From Nocardioides marinisabuli (lineage in GTDB: Bacteria; Actinomycetota; Actinomycetes; Propionibacteriales; Nocardioidaceae), in NCBI RefSeq assembly GCF_013466785.1, contig NZ_CP059163.1, positions 1,612,001 through 1,676,000 on the forward strand: a stretch of 64,000 nucleotides of DNA, read 5' to 3'. Position numbers and translations under genes: made by a program. The notes beneath the pieces were generated by a model. The model saw only the letters and a list, made by a program, of their open reading frames with translations, was not told where the DNA came from and did not search any database. Each line of letters starts with the position of its first letter. Positions within the stretch are counted from its first letter, which is position 1. Below are positions 1 to 8,447 of the stretch, piece after piece.

Positions 1-1
1 C

Positions 2-160
2 TGCCGGGTGGTGTGGACGATGGCCATGGACACCGGCCGCCGCGCGGGGGTGGGCGCCCGGCTCGTCGACCCGGTGATGCGGGTCGGGCTGGGGCACATG
101 CTGGGCCGCTTCGCCCGGCTGGTGGAGTCGCGGTCGGCCTCGACGGGGGCGGGCCGATGA
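2..160 (+). CDS. 3' end of upstream gene, possible SRPBCC-type protein (partial)
   Basis: Only the last 52 codons are inside the window. The stop (158-160) overlaps the ATG of the P450 at 157, so the two genes are probably translationally coupled. The visible part ends in an amphipathic helix (VMRVGLGHMLGRFARL) followed by a Ser/Ala/Gly-rich tail, which is reminiscent of the C-terminal helix of START/SRPBCC proteins. The family assignment rests on this short tail only and is tentative. Confidence 0.45.
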   Translation, partial: CRVVWTMAMDTGRRAGVGARLVDPVMRVGLGHMLGRFARLVESRSASTGAGR

Positions 161-1371
161 GCACCGACCGGCTGGCCGACGTCGACCTGACCGACGCCTC
201 GGTGTGGGAGCAGGCCGCACCGCACGACTGGCTCGACCGGCTGCGCGCCGAGAGCCCGGTGCACTGGCACGACGAGTCCGACGGGCCCGGCTTCTGGGCC
301 CTGACCCGCCACGAGGACGTCCACCGGGTCTCGACCTCGCCCCGGGAGTTCTCCAGCCACGCCGGCGGCCCGTTGCGCCTGGACCCCGAGCCCGACGCGC
401 TGGAGCAGCTGCGGATGGTCATCATCGGGATGGACCCGCCCGACCACCGGACCTTCCGGGCCATCGTGTCGAAGGCCTTCACCCCGCGCACGATGGCCCG
501 CCTCGAGGCGTCGCTGCGCGCGGAGACGGTGCGCGTGGTCGGTGAGCTGCGCGACGCCCGGCGCTGCGAGTTCGTCACCGACGTCGCCGCCCGGATCCCG
601 ATGTGGTCCATCAGCGAGCTGATGGGCGTCCCGCCCGAGGACCGGCAGCGGCTCTACGAGCTCAGCCACGCGCTCATCGACGACCAGGACCCCGAGATCG
701 CGCCGACGCCGGACACCGCCCTGGTCGCCTCCGCCGAGATCTTCGCCTACGCCGCGGAGATGGCGGTGCGGGAGCGGGCACATCCCTCCGACAACCTCAC
801 CGGCGCGCTCCTGCAGGCCGAGGTCGACGGTCGCCGCCTCGACGACATGGAGTTCACCCTCTTCTTCCTGTTCCTCATCGTCGCCGGCAACGAGACGACC
901 CGCACCGCCACCTCGCAGGGCCTGCTCGCGCTGCTGCAGCACCCCGACCAGATGCAGCGGCTGGTGGCCGACCCGGGCCTGGTGCCCTCCGCGGTGGAGG
1001 AGATGCTGCGCTGGGAGCCGCCGATCCAGCACTTCCGGCGCACGGCGACCGAGGACCTCGACCTCGGTGGTCAGGCGATCGCCCGCGGAGACAAGGTCCT
1101 GATGTGGTACGCCGCGTCGAACCGCGACCCCGCCGTCTTCGCCGACCCGCACGCCTTCCGGATCGACCGCTCACCCAACCCGCAGCAGTCCTTCGGCATC
1201 GGCGAGCACTTCTGCCTGGGCGCCAACCTGGCGCGCATGTCGCTGCGGCTGCTCTTCACCGAGCTCCTCGCCACGGTCCAGAACGTCCACCTCGAGGCGC
1301 AGCCGCGCCGGCTGCACTCGAACCTCATCAACGGCATCAAGGAGATGCGGATCGGCTACGACGTCCGGTAG
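157..1371 (+). CDS. cytochrome P450
   Basis: Soluble haem-thiolate monooxygenase of 404 aa with no membrane anchor. The I-helix motif AGNETT is at residues 243-248, the K-helix ExxR is E282-R285, and the haem loop FGIGEHFC spans 346-353 with Cys353 as axial ligand. The motif set resembles actinobacterial CYP125/CYP142/CYP124 and terpene-hydroxylase-like enzymes that act on sterols, terpenes or branched lipids; the actual substrate cannot be read. It needs a ferredoxin and reductase that are not adjacent. The ATG at 157 was chosen because it overlaps the preceding stop; an in-frame ATG at 13 would add an Arg/Gly-rich stretch lying wholly over the upstream gene. Confidence 0.95.
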   Translation: MSTDRLADVDLTDASVWEQAAPHDWLDRLRAESPVHWHDESDGPGFWALTRHEDVHRVSTSPREFSSHAGGPLRLDPEPDALEQLRMVIIGMDPPDHRTFRAIVSKAFTPRTMARLEASLRAETVRVVGELRDARRCEFVTDVAARIPMWSISELMGVPPEDRQRLYELSHALIDDQDPEIAPTPDTALVASAEIFAYAAEMAVRERAHPSDNLTGALLQAEVDGRRLDDMEFTLFFLFLIVAGNETTRTATSQGLLALLQHPDQMQRLVADPGLVPSAVEEMLRWEPPIQHFRRTATEDLDLGGQAIARGDKVLMWYAASNRDPAVFADPHAFRIDRSPNPQQSFGIGEHFCLGANLARMSLRLLFTELLATVQNVHLEAQPRRLHSNLINGIKEMRIGYDVR

Positions 1372-1423
1372 GAGCAGCGGCCCGCGGGTGGCGGGGGTGA
1401 GCGGCCCCGGGCCGGCGCCTGCC

Positions 1424-1429
1424 TAGGCT
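1424..1429 (+). promoter_or_regulatory. -10 box, leaderless SDR gene
   Basis: TAGGCT, 7 nt before ATG 1437; no Shine-Dalgarno. Confidence 0.6.
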
Positions 1430-1436
1430 CGGGGGC

Positions 1437-2420
1437 ATGGACTCCCACGCGCTGCTCGCCCGTGCCGTCGACGCGACGCTGGACCGCTCGGTGGTGCTGG
1501 GCTACACCTCGATCGGCTCCGGCGTGCGCCGCAGGTTCTGGCCGGCCGACCCCGAGCCCGGCTCGCTCGCCGGCAAGCGGGTGCTGGTCACCGGCGCCAC
1601 CTCGGGCATCGGGGAGGCGATGGCGCGCTCGTTCCTCGACCTCGGCGCGACCGTGCACCTGCTGGGCCGCAACTCCGACAAGGTCTCCGACTACGCCCGC
1701 GAGCTGCGCGTCGAGGTGCCCAACGCCGACATCGTCGAGGAGGTCTGCGACATCAGCGACCTCGACGCCGTGCGCGCCTTCGCCACCGACCTCGCCGGGC
1801 GCGTCGACGCGCTGCACGGGCTGGTGCACAACGCCGGGCTGATGCCGCCCGAGCGCACCGAGAGCGCGCAGGGCCACGAGATGTCGCTGGCCGCCCACGT
1901 GCTCGGCCCGCACCTGATGACCCACCTGCTGCGCGAGCGGCTCGTCGCCGGGCCCGGCTCGGTGGTGTGGATGAGCTCGGGCGGGATGTACGGCTCGGGC
2001 CTGGCCACCCGCGACGACGACGCCATCGAGTACCGCCGCGGCGAGTACAAGGGCGTGCAGGCCTACGCGCGCACCAAGCGGATGCAGGTCGTGCTCGCCG
2101 ACGCCTGGACCACCGAGCTGGCCGGCACCGGGGTCAAGGTCGAGAGCATGCACCCGGGCTGGGTGCGCACCCCCGGCGTCACGGCGAGCCTGCCCACCTT
2201 CGACAAGGTCGTCAGCCGGCTGCTGCGCGAGCCCGAGGACGGCGCCGACACCGCCGTCTGGCTGGTCGCCACCCGGCCGGCCTCGGGCGGGCAGCACTTC
2301 TGGCACGACCGGGCCCAGCGCCCCACCACCTTCGGCTGGCAGCGCGAGCAGGACCCCGACCTGCGCGCGCGCCTGCTCGAGTACGTCGCCACGGTCACCG
2401 GCACGCCCCGGCTGCGCTGA
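1437..2420 (+). CDS. SDR family NAD(P)-dependent oxidoreductase
   Basis: Short-chain dehydrogenase/reductase of 327 aa with about 45 extra N-terminal residues before the Rossmann fold. The cofactor motif TGATSGIG is at 52-59, NNAG-equivalent HNAG follows strand 4, the catalytic Ser lies in MSSGGMYG near 180, and the Tyr/Lys pair is Y210 and K214 (YARTK). The divergent C-terminal part resembles dehydrogenases annotated as retinol or protochlorophyllide reductase-like. The ATG is preceded by a TAGGCT -10 box 7 nt upstream, so it is probably transcribed on its own as a leaderless mRNA. Substrate unknown. Confidence 0.9.
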   Translation: MDSHALLARAVDATLDRSVVLGYTSIGSGVRRRFWPADPEPGSLAGKRVLVTGATSGIGEAMARSFLDLGATVHLLGRNSDKVSDYARELRVEVPNADIVEEVCDISDLDAVRAFATDLAGRVDALHGLVHNAGLMPPERTESAQGHEMSLAAHVLGPHLMTHLLRERLVAGPGSVVWMSSGGMYGSGLATRDDDAIEYRRGEYKGVQAYARTKRMQVVLADAWTTELAGTGVKVESMHPGWVRTPGVTASLPTFDKVVSRLLREPEDGADTAVWLVATRPASGGQHFWHDRAQRPTTFGWQREQDPDLRARLLEYVATVTGTPRLR

Positions 2421-2462
2421 GCGTCCCCGGGCTGGCCCCTCGACCGGGGCGCCCGCCGCGGC

Positions 2463-2468
2463 TACGTT
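2463..2468 (+). promoter_or_regulatory. -10 box, MoxR cluster
   Basis: TACGTT, 6 nt before ATG 2475. Confidence 0.6.
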
Positions 2469-2474
2469 GACGCG

Positions 2475-3272
2475 ATGGGGTCTCGGGCTTCCTCAGAAGC
2501 GGCGGCGCGCGCCGCCGTGGCGGCGGTGGTCGCGTGCACCCTGCTGGTGCTGCTGCTGGCGGTGTGGGCGGCCTCGACCGGCCCGGGGGAGGTGCTGCGC
2601 GGCGACGGGCCCGACCGGCTCACCCTGCCCTCGTCGACCCCGACCTCGCCGTCGGCCGCCGACCTCGGCCCTCCGGCCGGCCGGCCGCCGCCACGCACCG
2701 AGGAGACCTCGCCGCTGCTCGGGCTCCTGGCCACGGTGCTGGTGGTGCTCGTCGGGGGAGCCCTGGCGCTGGGGCTGGTGGCCGGGGCGGTCCTGACCGC
2801 GCGCTACCTGTGGCGGCTGCGCCCGAGCACGGGCGAGGCGCGCGAGCACGTCGACTTCGACGTGCTGGACGGCTCGTCGCGAGAGGCGCTGCGGCAGGCG
2901 CTGCTCGCCGACCGCGACGAGCAGCGACGAGCCCTCACCCGGGGCTCGCCCCGCAACGCGATCGTGGCGACCTGGCGTCGCGTCGAGACCCTGGCCGCCG
3001 AGGCCGGGGCGACGCCCCGCGCGTCGGAGACCTCCACCGAGCTGGCCCTGCGCGTGCTCGACCTGGTCGGGGCCGACGCCGCGGCCGTCACCGCGCTGGC
3101 CGAGGAGTTCCGGGCCGCACGCTTCAGCCGGCGCGAGGTCGACGAGGCCGCGCGGGCCCGGGCGCTGGCGCTGCTGGACGACCTGCACGCCGGGCTGGCG
3201 GCCCGACCGGGGGCTCAGTCGGGCGCTGGGCCGAGCGCTGGGTCAGGCGCTCCGACGGGGGTCCCGTCGTGA
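2475..3272 (+). CDS. DUF4129 domain membrane protein
   Basis: 265-aa protein with an N-terminal membrane segment (about residues 13-35), a Pro/Ser-rich extracytoplasmic loop, a second membrane segment (about 80-115) and a cytoplasmic C-terminal DUF4129-like helical domain (about 150-240, with AIVATWRRVETLAAEAG and the ETSTELALRVL block). DUF4129 proteins are regular partners of MoxR ATPases and DUF58 proteins, and that cluster follows directly. The C-terminus is low-complexity (Gly/Ser/Ala). The stop overlaps the GTG of the next gene. It is probably the first gene of the operon; the start is leaderless after TACGTT. Biochemical role unknown. Confidence 0.85.
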   Translation: MGSRASSEAAARAAVAAVVACTLLVLLLAVWAASTGPGEVLRGDGPDRLTLPSSTPTSPSAADLGPPAGRPPPRTEETSPLLGLLATVLVVLVGGALALGLVAGAVLTARYLWRLRPSTGEAREHVDFDVLDGSSREALRQALLADRDEQRRALTRGSPRNAIVATWRRVETLAAEAGATPRASETSTELALRVLDLVGADAAAVTALAEEFRAARFSRREVDEAARARALALLDDLHAGLAARPGAQSGAGPSAGSGAPTGVPS

Positions 3273-3736
3273 GGCGGCGCTGGACGTCGCGGGTCGCGGT
3301 CGCCGTCGGGCTGCTCGGGGTCGTGCTGCTCGTGCTCCAGGTCGCCGGCTTCGACCCGGTGCCGGCCCGGGTGGTCCTCATCGGCGCGGTCTGCGCCGCC
3401 GCCACCTGGGTCACCCTGGACGTGCTCGTCGACGCGGGCCCCGGCTGGGAGGTCGACGTCGCCCCCGCGGTGCCCGAGCCGAGCGCCGACACCCGCCTCG
3501 CGACGTACCGGCGGATGCTCGACAGCCACCGCCAGGGGGCCGGGGACGACCCGGCGGTGCGCGACGCCCTGGCGCGACTGGCGCGGCGCTCGCTGGCGCA
3601 CCGCCACCACCTGGCGTGGGACGACCCCGCCGCCGGGCAGCACGTCCACCCCGACCTGCGCACGCTGCTGGGCGCCCAGCGACCCCTGCGCCCCGCCGAG
3701 ATCGAGCGCTGCCTGCACCACATCGAGGAGATCTGA
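3269..3736 (+). CDS. membrane protein of the MoxR/DUF58 cluster
   Basis: 155-aa protein starting with GTG inside the previous stop codon (GTGA, 3269-3272) and ending with a stop directly followed by the MoxR ATG. Two hydrophobic helices lie near the N-terminus (about residues 8-25 and 30-52), followed by a soluble tail rich in Arg and Asp. I do not recognise a named domain, but a small two-helix protein at this position is usual in actinobacterial MoxR clusters. The first 250 bases of this frame upstream of the GTG are Arg/Pro/Gly-rich and not coding. Confidence 0.8.
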   Translation: MRRRWTSRVAVAVGLLGVVLLVLQVAGFDPVPARVVLIGAVCAAATWVTLDVLVDAGPGWEVDVAPAVPEPSADTRLATYRRMLDSHRQGAGDDPAVRDALARLARRSLAHRHHLAWDDPAAGQHVHPDLRTLLGAQRPLRPAEIERCLHHIEEI

Positions 3737-4708
3737 ATGTCGTCACCCCTGTCCGTCGCCGAGGCCGGACGTCGAGCCGCCGAGGTCCTCGTCGAGGTCG
3801 AGCGCGTCGTGATCGGCAAGCACGAGCAGCTCGAGACCGTGCTGGCGGGGATCCTGGCCAAGGGCCACGTCCTGCTCGAGGACGTGCCCGGCCTCGGCAA
3901 GACCCTGGCCGCGCGCAGCCTGGCCCAGGCCCTGGGCCTCGACTTCGCCCGCGCCCAGTTCACCCCCGACCTGCTGCCGGCCGACCTGACCGGCTCCTTC
4001 ATCTACGACCAGCGCAGCCGGGAGTTCGAGTTCCGCCGCGGCCCGGTCTTCACGGGGCTGCTGCTGGCCGACGAGGTCAACCGGACCCCGCCCAAGACCC
4101 AGGCCGCGCTGCTGGAGGCGATGCAGGAGCGCCAGGTCACCGTCGAGGGCCGCACGTTCGTGCTGCCCGAGCCGTTCCACGTCGTGGCGACCGCCAACCC
4201 GGTCGAGCACGAGGGCACCTACCCGCTGCCCGAGGCGCAGCTCGACCGCTTCCTGCTGCGCGTCTCCTTCGGCTACCCCACCGCCGACGAGGAGTACGCC
4301 GTGCTCACCGGTCGGCTCGGGCGGCGCCGCGAGGAGGTCGTGCTCGACCCGGTGACCGACGCGGCCGGGCTGCTGGCCATGCAGGCGGCCGTCGAGGGCG
4401 TCGAGGTCGACGAGAGCGTCGGGCGCTACTGCGTCGCCCTGGCCACCGCCACCCGCACGCACCCGCAGGTGCTGACCGGGGCCTCGCCGCGCGGCTCGCT
4501 GGCGCTGGTGCTGGTCGCCCGGGCCCTCGCGGTGCTGCGCGGGCGCGACTACGTGGTGCCCGAGGACGTCAAGGCCGTGGCGGCCCCGGTGCTGGCGCAC
4601 CGGATCCAGCTGCGGCCCGAGCTGTGGATGTCGGACGCCTCGACCGAGCAGGTCGTGGCCACGGTGCTCTCGTCGGTGCCGACGCCGGCCACCCTGGAAC
4701 CCGCGTGA
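3737..4708 (+). CDS. MoxR family AAA+ ATPase
   Basis: 323-aa AAA+ ATPase of the MoxR type, thought to act as a chaperone for assembly or activation of partner proteins, often with von Willebrand A or DUF58 partners. The Walker A motif is in EDVPGLGKT (residues 48-56, Lys55), Walker B is LLLADEVNR with D112-E113, sensor 1 is in VVATANP, and the arginine-finger region LPEAQLDRF follows. The ATG follows the previous stop without a gap and the gene end overlaps the DUF58 start (GTGA), so the four genes form one translationally coupled unit. Confidence 0.95.
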   Translation: MSSPLSVAEAGRRAAEVLVEVERVVIGKHEQLETVLAGILAKGHVLLEDVPGLGKTLAARSLAQALGLDFARAQFTPDLLPADLTGSFIYDQRSREFEFRRGPVFTGLLLADEVNRTPPKTQAALLEAMQERQVTVEGRTFVLPEPFHVVATANPVEHEGTYPLPEAQLDRFLLRVSFGYPTADEEYAVLTGRLGRRREEVVLDPVTDAAGLLAMQAAVEGVEVDESVGRYCVALATATRTHPQVLTGASPRGSLALVLVARALAVLRGRDYVVPEDVKAVAAPVLAHRIQLRPELWMSDASTEQVVATVLSSVPTPATLEPA

Positions 4709-6009
4709 CCCGCTGGCGGGCCACGGCGTCAGTGGGGCGGGCCAGCCTCGTCGCGGTGGCTGCGACCACGCTGGCGGTGCTGCTGGGCGACCCGGTGCTG
4801 GTCGTGCTGGTCGCCCCGCTGGCGCTCTGCGCGGCCCTGGGGCTGCTGCACGTCCCCGGCTCCGCGCCCCGCCTCGACGTGCGCCTCGACCACACGGTCC
4901 TGCACGAGGGACAGGGCACGACGTCGCGGCTGCGGCTGCACGACGCCGACGCGGCCGAGCACGTGGCCAGGGTCAGCGGCCGCGCGCCGTACCTGGCGCT
5001 GCACCCCGCCGATGGCGTCGTCGGGGCGCTGCGGTCGGACCCGTCGTACGGACCCGCCCTCGAGGTCGGCCCGCGGCGGTGGGGCGTGCGCCGCCCGGCG
5101 GGGGAGAAGGTGGCGTTGACGACCGCCTGGGGCGGCTGGCGGTGGGGGCCGGTGCCGGTCACCGCTCCCTCGCTGCGGGTGCTGCCCGGTCGCGCCGCCT
5201 ACGACTCGCGCGCCGAGATGCCCCAGCCCGTCGGGCTCGTGGGGGCGCACCGCGCCCAGCGCACCGGGACCGGCTCGGAGTTCGCGGGGATCCGCGGCTT
5301 CCGCGTCGGGGACCGGCTGCAACGGGTCAGCTGGCGGGTCTCCCTGCGCACCGACGAGCTGCACGTCGTCTCCACGCGCAGCGAGGAGGACACCGCCGTG
5401 CTGCTGGTCGTCGACGCGCTGGCCGACCACGGCCGCTCGGGTGGCGTCGACGGCGAGGAGAGCAGCCTCGACCTGGCCGTGCGCGCCGCGGCCGCCGTCG
5501 CCCGGCACGTGGGGCGCAGCGGTGACCGGGTCGGCCTGCGGGTGGTGGGGCCCGCCACCGGGGTGGTGGGCTACGGCTCGGGCGCGCGTCACCAGCAGCG
5601 GATCCTGGCGACGCTGGCCGGCGTGCGCCCCGGCCGGGCGCCCGAGGTCGACGCCGAGCGGATCCGGCTGCCCGTGGCGCCCGGCACCGTGGTCGTGGTG
5701 TTCTCACCGATGCTCGACGACCTGGTCTCGACGCTCACCGCCACCCTGACGCGCAAGGGGCTGCCGACCCTGGTCGTCGACACGCTGCCCCGTGCTGCGC
5801 ACGGTCCTCGGCCCGGACCGGGGCACGGTCCTGGGGCCGGTGCCGAGGAGCTGGCCTGGCGGATGCGGCTCGTCGAGCGCGACCTGCTGCTGGGCGAGGT
5901 GGCGGCGCACGGCTGCCCCGTGGTGCCCTGGCGCGGGCCCGGCACCCTCGACCAGGTGCTGCGGGGCTTCTCCGGCCCGGCCCGCGCATCGAGGGCGGGA
6001 GCACGGTGA
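4705..6009 (+). CDS. DUF58 domain protein
   Basis: 434-aa partner of the MoxR ATPase. A hydrophobic N-terminal pair of helices (about 10-50) precedes a beta-rich region, and the DUF58 signature GSEFAGIRGFRVGD...RVSWRVSLR lies at about residues 190-212. A von Willebrand A-like fold with VVDALADH follows. DUF58 proteins are thought to be clients or scaffolds of MoxR. The GTG start overlaps the MoxR stop and the 3' end overlaps the next GTG by four bases. Near the C-terminus a Pro/Gly-rich insert (HGPRPGPGHGPG) is encoded by a small imperfect repeat around 5800-5840. Confidence 0.92.
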   Translation: MTRWRATASVGRASLVAVAATTLAVLLGDPVLVVLVAPLALCAALGLLHVPGSAPRLDVRLDHTVLHEGQGTTSRLRLHDADAAEHVARVSGRAPYLALHPADGVVGALRSDPSYGPALEVGPRRWGVRRPAGEKVALTTAWGGWRWGPVPVTAPSLRVLPGRAAYDSRAEMPQPVGLVGAHRAQRTGTGSEFAGIRGFRVGDRLQRVSWRVSLRTDELHVVSTRSEEDTAVLLVVDALADHGRSGGVDGEESSLDLAVRAAAAVARHVGRSGDRVGLRVVGPATGVVGYGSGARHQQRILATLAGVRPGRAPEVDAERIRLPVAPGTVVVVFSPMLDDLVSTLTATLTRKGLPTLVVDTLPRAAHGPRPGPGHGPGAGAEELAWRMRLVERDLLLGEVAAHGCPVVPWRGPGTLDQVLRGFSGPARASRAGAR

Positions 6010-6521
6010 CCCGCTGGCTGGGGCCGGTCGGCCCGGGTCAGTGGCCGGTGCGCGCCCTGGTGGCGACGATGCCGCTGCTCGCCCTGCTCTGCACGCTGGG
6101 TGCCGGCCAGGCGCCGGCGCCGTGGCTCGCGGGCCTGGTGCTGCTGCTCGGCGTGGGCTGGGCGTGCTTCCCCGAGTCGGCGGTCGGGGCCACCGTGCTG
6201 GTCGTCGTGGTGGCGTGGTGGGGGATCGGGCTGCGCGAGGGCCTGCACCCCTGGGCGCTGCCCGCGGCCCTGGCCCTGCTGACCGCCCACGTCGCCGCGA
6301 CGCTGGCGGCGTACGGGCCGTTGGCCATGCCGGTCGACCGCGCCCTGACCCGGCTCTGGGTGCGCCGCGGCCTGCTGGTCTGGCTGGCGACGCCGGTGAC
6401 CTACGCGCTGGCGGTGGGCGTGGGCGGGAGCGTGCCCCCCGCCCCGGTCTGGCTGGTGGGCCTGGCGGCCGTGGCCGCTGCGGCCACCGCGGCGTCGGTG
6501 CTGCTGGGCAGGCCCGACTGA
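6006..6521 (+). CDS. small polytopic membrane protein of the MoxR cluster
   Basis: 171-aa very hydrophobic protein with about five predicted membrane helices and no large soluble part. It starts with GTG overlapping the DUF58 stop (GTGA at 6006-6009), so it belongs to the same operon and probably to the same envelope-related complex. No named family recognised. Confidence 0.8.
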   Translation: MTRWLGPVGPGQWPVRALVATMPLLALLCTLGAGQAPAPWLAGLVLLLGVGWACFPESAVGATVLVVVVAWWGIGLREGLHPWALPAALALLTAHVAATLAAYGPLAMPVDRALTRLWVRRGLLVWLATPVTYALAVGVGGSVPPAPVWLVGLAAVAAAATAASVLLGRPD

Positions 6522-6555
6522 GCGGGGGGTCGGGCCCGGCCCGGGACGCCGCCCG

Positions 6556-6561
6556 GATACT
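6556..6561 (+). promoter_or_regulatory. -10 box, membrane protein 6568
   Basis: GATACT, 6 nt before GTG 6568. Confidence 0.5.
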
Positions 6562-6567
6562 GGGCGC

Positions 6568-7269
6568 GTGAGCCGTCGACTGAAGACCATCCTGCTCGTG
6601 GGCGTGCTGGTCGCCATGGTCAACCTGCCGCTGGTGGGCAGCCTGCTCCAGGACCGCGACCTGCGCACGAACGGCACCCGGGTCGAGGTCGCCGCCGAGC
6701 CGGTCGAGGTGGCCGACCCCAGCGGCGACGAGCTCGACCGGCTGGTCGCGGTGGCCCTGCCCGACGCAGTGGTCGAGGCCGTGGTGGGCGAGCAGGCCGA
6801 GGACGGCGCCGCCGAGGCGCAGGACGAGCGGATCGTGGTGCAGCTCGAGCAGGCGGCGTACGACGACGTGGTCGCGAGCGGGCGTGCCGAGGTCGTGCAC
6901 CTGCCCGACAACCCCAAGGTCTACCGTGTCACCGGCCGCGAGACGGGCAGCACGGCGCTGGTCACCACCCTGGCCGTCGACGCCGCGCTGGTGGTGCTCG
7001 TCGGGCTGTTCCTGGCGCTGCGCCACCGCCTGCGCCCCGAGCTGCGGCTGGTGGCGACCGGCGACCTGGTGACCACCACCGAAGCCGACGGGCTGCTCGA
7101 GCGGCTCGAGGCGCAGTCCTACCGGGTGCGCGGGTCGGTCGCGCTCGTCGAGGACGACGACGTGGTGCTCGTGGTCGGCGACCGGCGGGTGCGGGTGCAC
7201 CTCGACGGCCACCACAACCCCGCCGGCCGGCTCGACCACGTCGAGGTGCGCGGCACGATGGTCGGCTGA
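6568..7269 (+). CDS. bitopic or two-helix membrane protein, unknown function
   Basis: 233 aa: an N-terminal membrane helix (KTILLVGVLVAMVNLPLVG), an extracytoplasmic acidic region of about 100 residues, a second helix (ALVTTLAVDAALVVLVGLFLAL, about residues 130-152) and a cytoplasmic C-terminal domain of about 75 residues ending GTMVG. I do not recognise the family. GTG start 6 nt after a GATACT -10 box suggests its own leaderless promoter rather than read-through from the MoxR operon. A repeat array begins immediately after its stop. Confidence 0.75.
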   Translation: MSRRLKTILLVGVLVAMVNLPLVGSLLQDRDLRTNGTRVEVAAEPVEVADPSGDELDRLVAVALPDAVVEAVVGEQAEDGAAEAQDERIVVQLEQAAYDDVVASGRAEVVHLPDNPKVYRVTGRETGSTALVTTLAVDAALVVLVGLFLALRHRLRPELRLVATGDLVTTTEADGLLERLEAQSYRVRGSVALVEDDDVVLVVGDRRVRVHLDGHHNPAGRLDHVEVRGTMVG

Positions 7270-7332
7270 GGGGAGCTGGCGCCGGCTCGGCGGGGAAGTG
7301 GCGCCGGCTCGGCGGGGAACTGGCGCCGGGTC
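7270..7332. repeat. 22-bp tandem repeat, family A, locus 1 (three units)
   Basis: First unit truncated (7270-7288), then 7289-7310 and 7311-7332, same consensus as at 29551-29616. Begins right after the stop of the membrane protein gene. Confidence 0.9.
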
Positions 7333-7384
7333 GCGTCCTGGCGGGTGGGGCGGCGGTGACCGGCGGGCTGCCACACTTCCGGGC

Positions 7385-7867
7385 ATGACCGCCCTGGACG
7401 ACTTCACCGCCCGCAGCATCGACGGCCGGGAGGTGGACCTCGCCGACTACCTCGGCCAGGTCGTGCTCGTGGTCAACACCGCCTCGCAGTGCGGCTTCAC
7501 CCCCCAGTACCAGGGGCTCCAGCAGCTGCACGACACCTACGCCGAGCGCGGCTTCAGCGTGCTCGGCTTCCCCTGCGACCAGTTCGGCGGCCAGGAGCCG
7601 GGCGCCGACGACGAGATCGCCGGGTTCTGCGAGCGCAACTTCGGCGTCACCTTCCCGCTGTTCTCCAAGGTCGAGGTCAACGGCGACGACGCCCACCCCC
7701 TCTACCAGTGGCTGCGCTCGGAGAAGGGCGGGCTGCTGGGCAGCAAGATCAAGTGGAACTTCACCAAGTACCTGATCGGGCGCGACGGGACGGTCGTCGA
7801 CCGCTACGCGCCCACCACCAAGCCCGAGAAGATCGCCGCCGACATCGAGAAGGAGCTCGCCCGATGA
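7385..7867 (+). CDS. glutathione peroxidase family protein
   Basis: 160-aa thiol peroxidase of the GPx fold. The peroxidatic Cys36 is in NTASQCGFTPQY, the supporting Gln/Asn environment is FPCDQFGGQE (62-71) and Trp124 is in KWNFTKYLI, giving the Cys-Gln-Trp-Asn catalytic set. Cys64 is the likely resolving cysteine. Actinobacteria usually lack glutathione, so the electron donor is more likely thioredoxin or a mycothiol system (inference from the family). The stop overlaps the ATG of the SRPBCC gene. A second family member is at 39340-39828. Confidence 0.95.
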   Translation: MTALDDFTARSIDGREVDLADYLGQVVLVVNTASQCGFTPQYQGLQQLHDTYAERGFSVLGFPCDQFGGQEPGADDEIAGFCERNFGVTFPLFSKVEVNGDDAHPLYQWLRSEKGGLLGSKIKWNFTKYLIGRDGTVVDRYAPTTKPEKIAADIEKELAR

Positions 7868-8337
7868 CCCGCTTCTCCGCCAGCACCGAGGCCACCGCCG
7901 TCGTGAAGGCCACCCGCCAGGAGATCTGGGACCTCCTGGTCGACCCCGACGCGATCGCCGAGATGACCCCCTTCGTCAAGCGCATCACCGCCGACGGTGA
8001 CCACTGGCGCTGGGAGATGAGCGGGCTGGAGGTGCTCGGCAAGAACGTCTCGCCCGCCTTCACCGAGAAGATGACCTTCACCGACCTCGAGCGCATCGAG
8101 TTCCGCCACGACCCGCCCGAGGGCACCACCGAGCGCTCGGCCGTCGAGGGCTGGTACGAGCTCTCCGACGCCGACGAGGGCACCCACCTGGCCACCAACC
8201 TCGAGATCACCCTCGACCTGCCGCTGCCCAAGGTCTCCTCCAAGGCCGTCACCGCCACGATGAGCGGGGTCATCGAGAAGATGGGCGACCGGTTCTCCAA
8301 GAACCTGCTCGACCGGCTGGGCACCACCGAGGCCTGA
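7864..8337 (+). CDS. SRPBCC family protein
   Basis: 157-aa START-like protein (polyketide cyclase/CoxG-type helix-grip fold): the N-terminal strand ATAVVKATRQEIWDLLVDPDAIAEM is followed by a beta sheet and a long C-terminal helix (about 125-155) that would cap the hydrophobic cavity. Members bind lipids or hydrophobic ligands; no ligand can be deduced. ATG overlaps the GPx stop (ATGA), so the pair is co-expressed. A strong hairpin follows the stop. Confidence 0.88.
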   Translation: MTRFSASTEATAVVKATRQEIWDLLVDPDAIAEMTPFVKRITADGDHWRWEMSGLEVLGKNVSPAFTEKMTFTDLERIEFRHDPPEGTTERSAVEGWYELSDADEGTHLATNLEITLDLPLPKVSSKAVTATMSGVIEKMGDRFSKNLLDRLGTTEA

Positions 8338-8357
8338 GCGCCCCCGGCGTACGACGA

Positions 8358-8391
8358 CAGCAGCCCCCGGCCGACCGGCCGGGGGCTGCTG
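8358..8391. terminator. bidirectional hairpin between convergent genes
   Basis: Perfect 15-bp GC-rich stem (8358-8372 with 8377-8391) and a 4-nt loop, between the SRPBCC gene (+) and the MmpL gene (-). No T-tract is needed on either side in high-GC actinobacteria. Confidence 0.75.
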
Positions 8392-8394
8392 CGC

Positions 8395-8442
8395 GTGGTG
8401 CTGGGCCCGGGTGGTGCTGGGCCTGGGTGGTGCTGGGCGCGA
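8395..8442. repeat. 16-bp tandem repeat, three copies
   Basis: Units 8395-8410, 8411-8426 and 8427-8442 all begin GTGGTGCTGGGC; copies 1 and 2 differ at one base and copy 3 diverges in its last four. The array lies between the terminator hairpin and the MmpL stop codon. Confidence 0.8.
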
Positions 8443-8447
8443 GCGGG

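Noticed and set aside
13-156. Longer N-terminus for the P450 starting at ATG 13
   Set aside because: The extra residues lie over the preceding gene and are low-complexity Arg/Gly; the ATGA overlap at 157 gives a normal-length P450.
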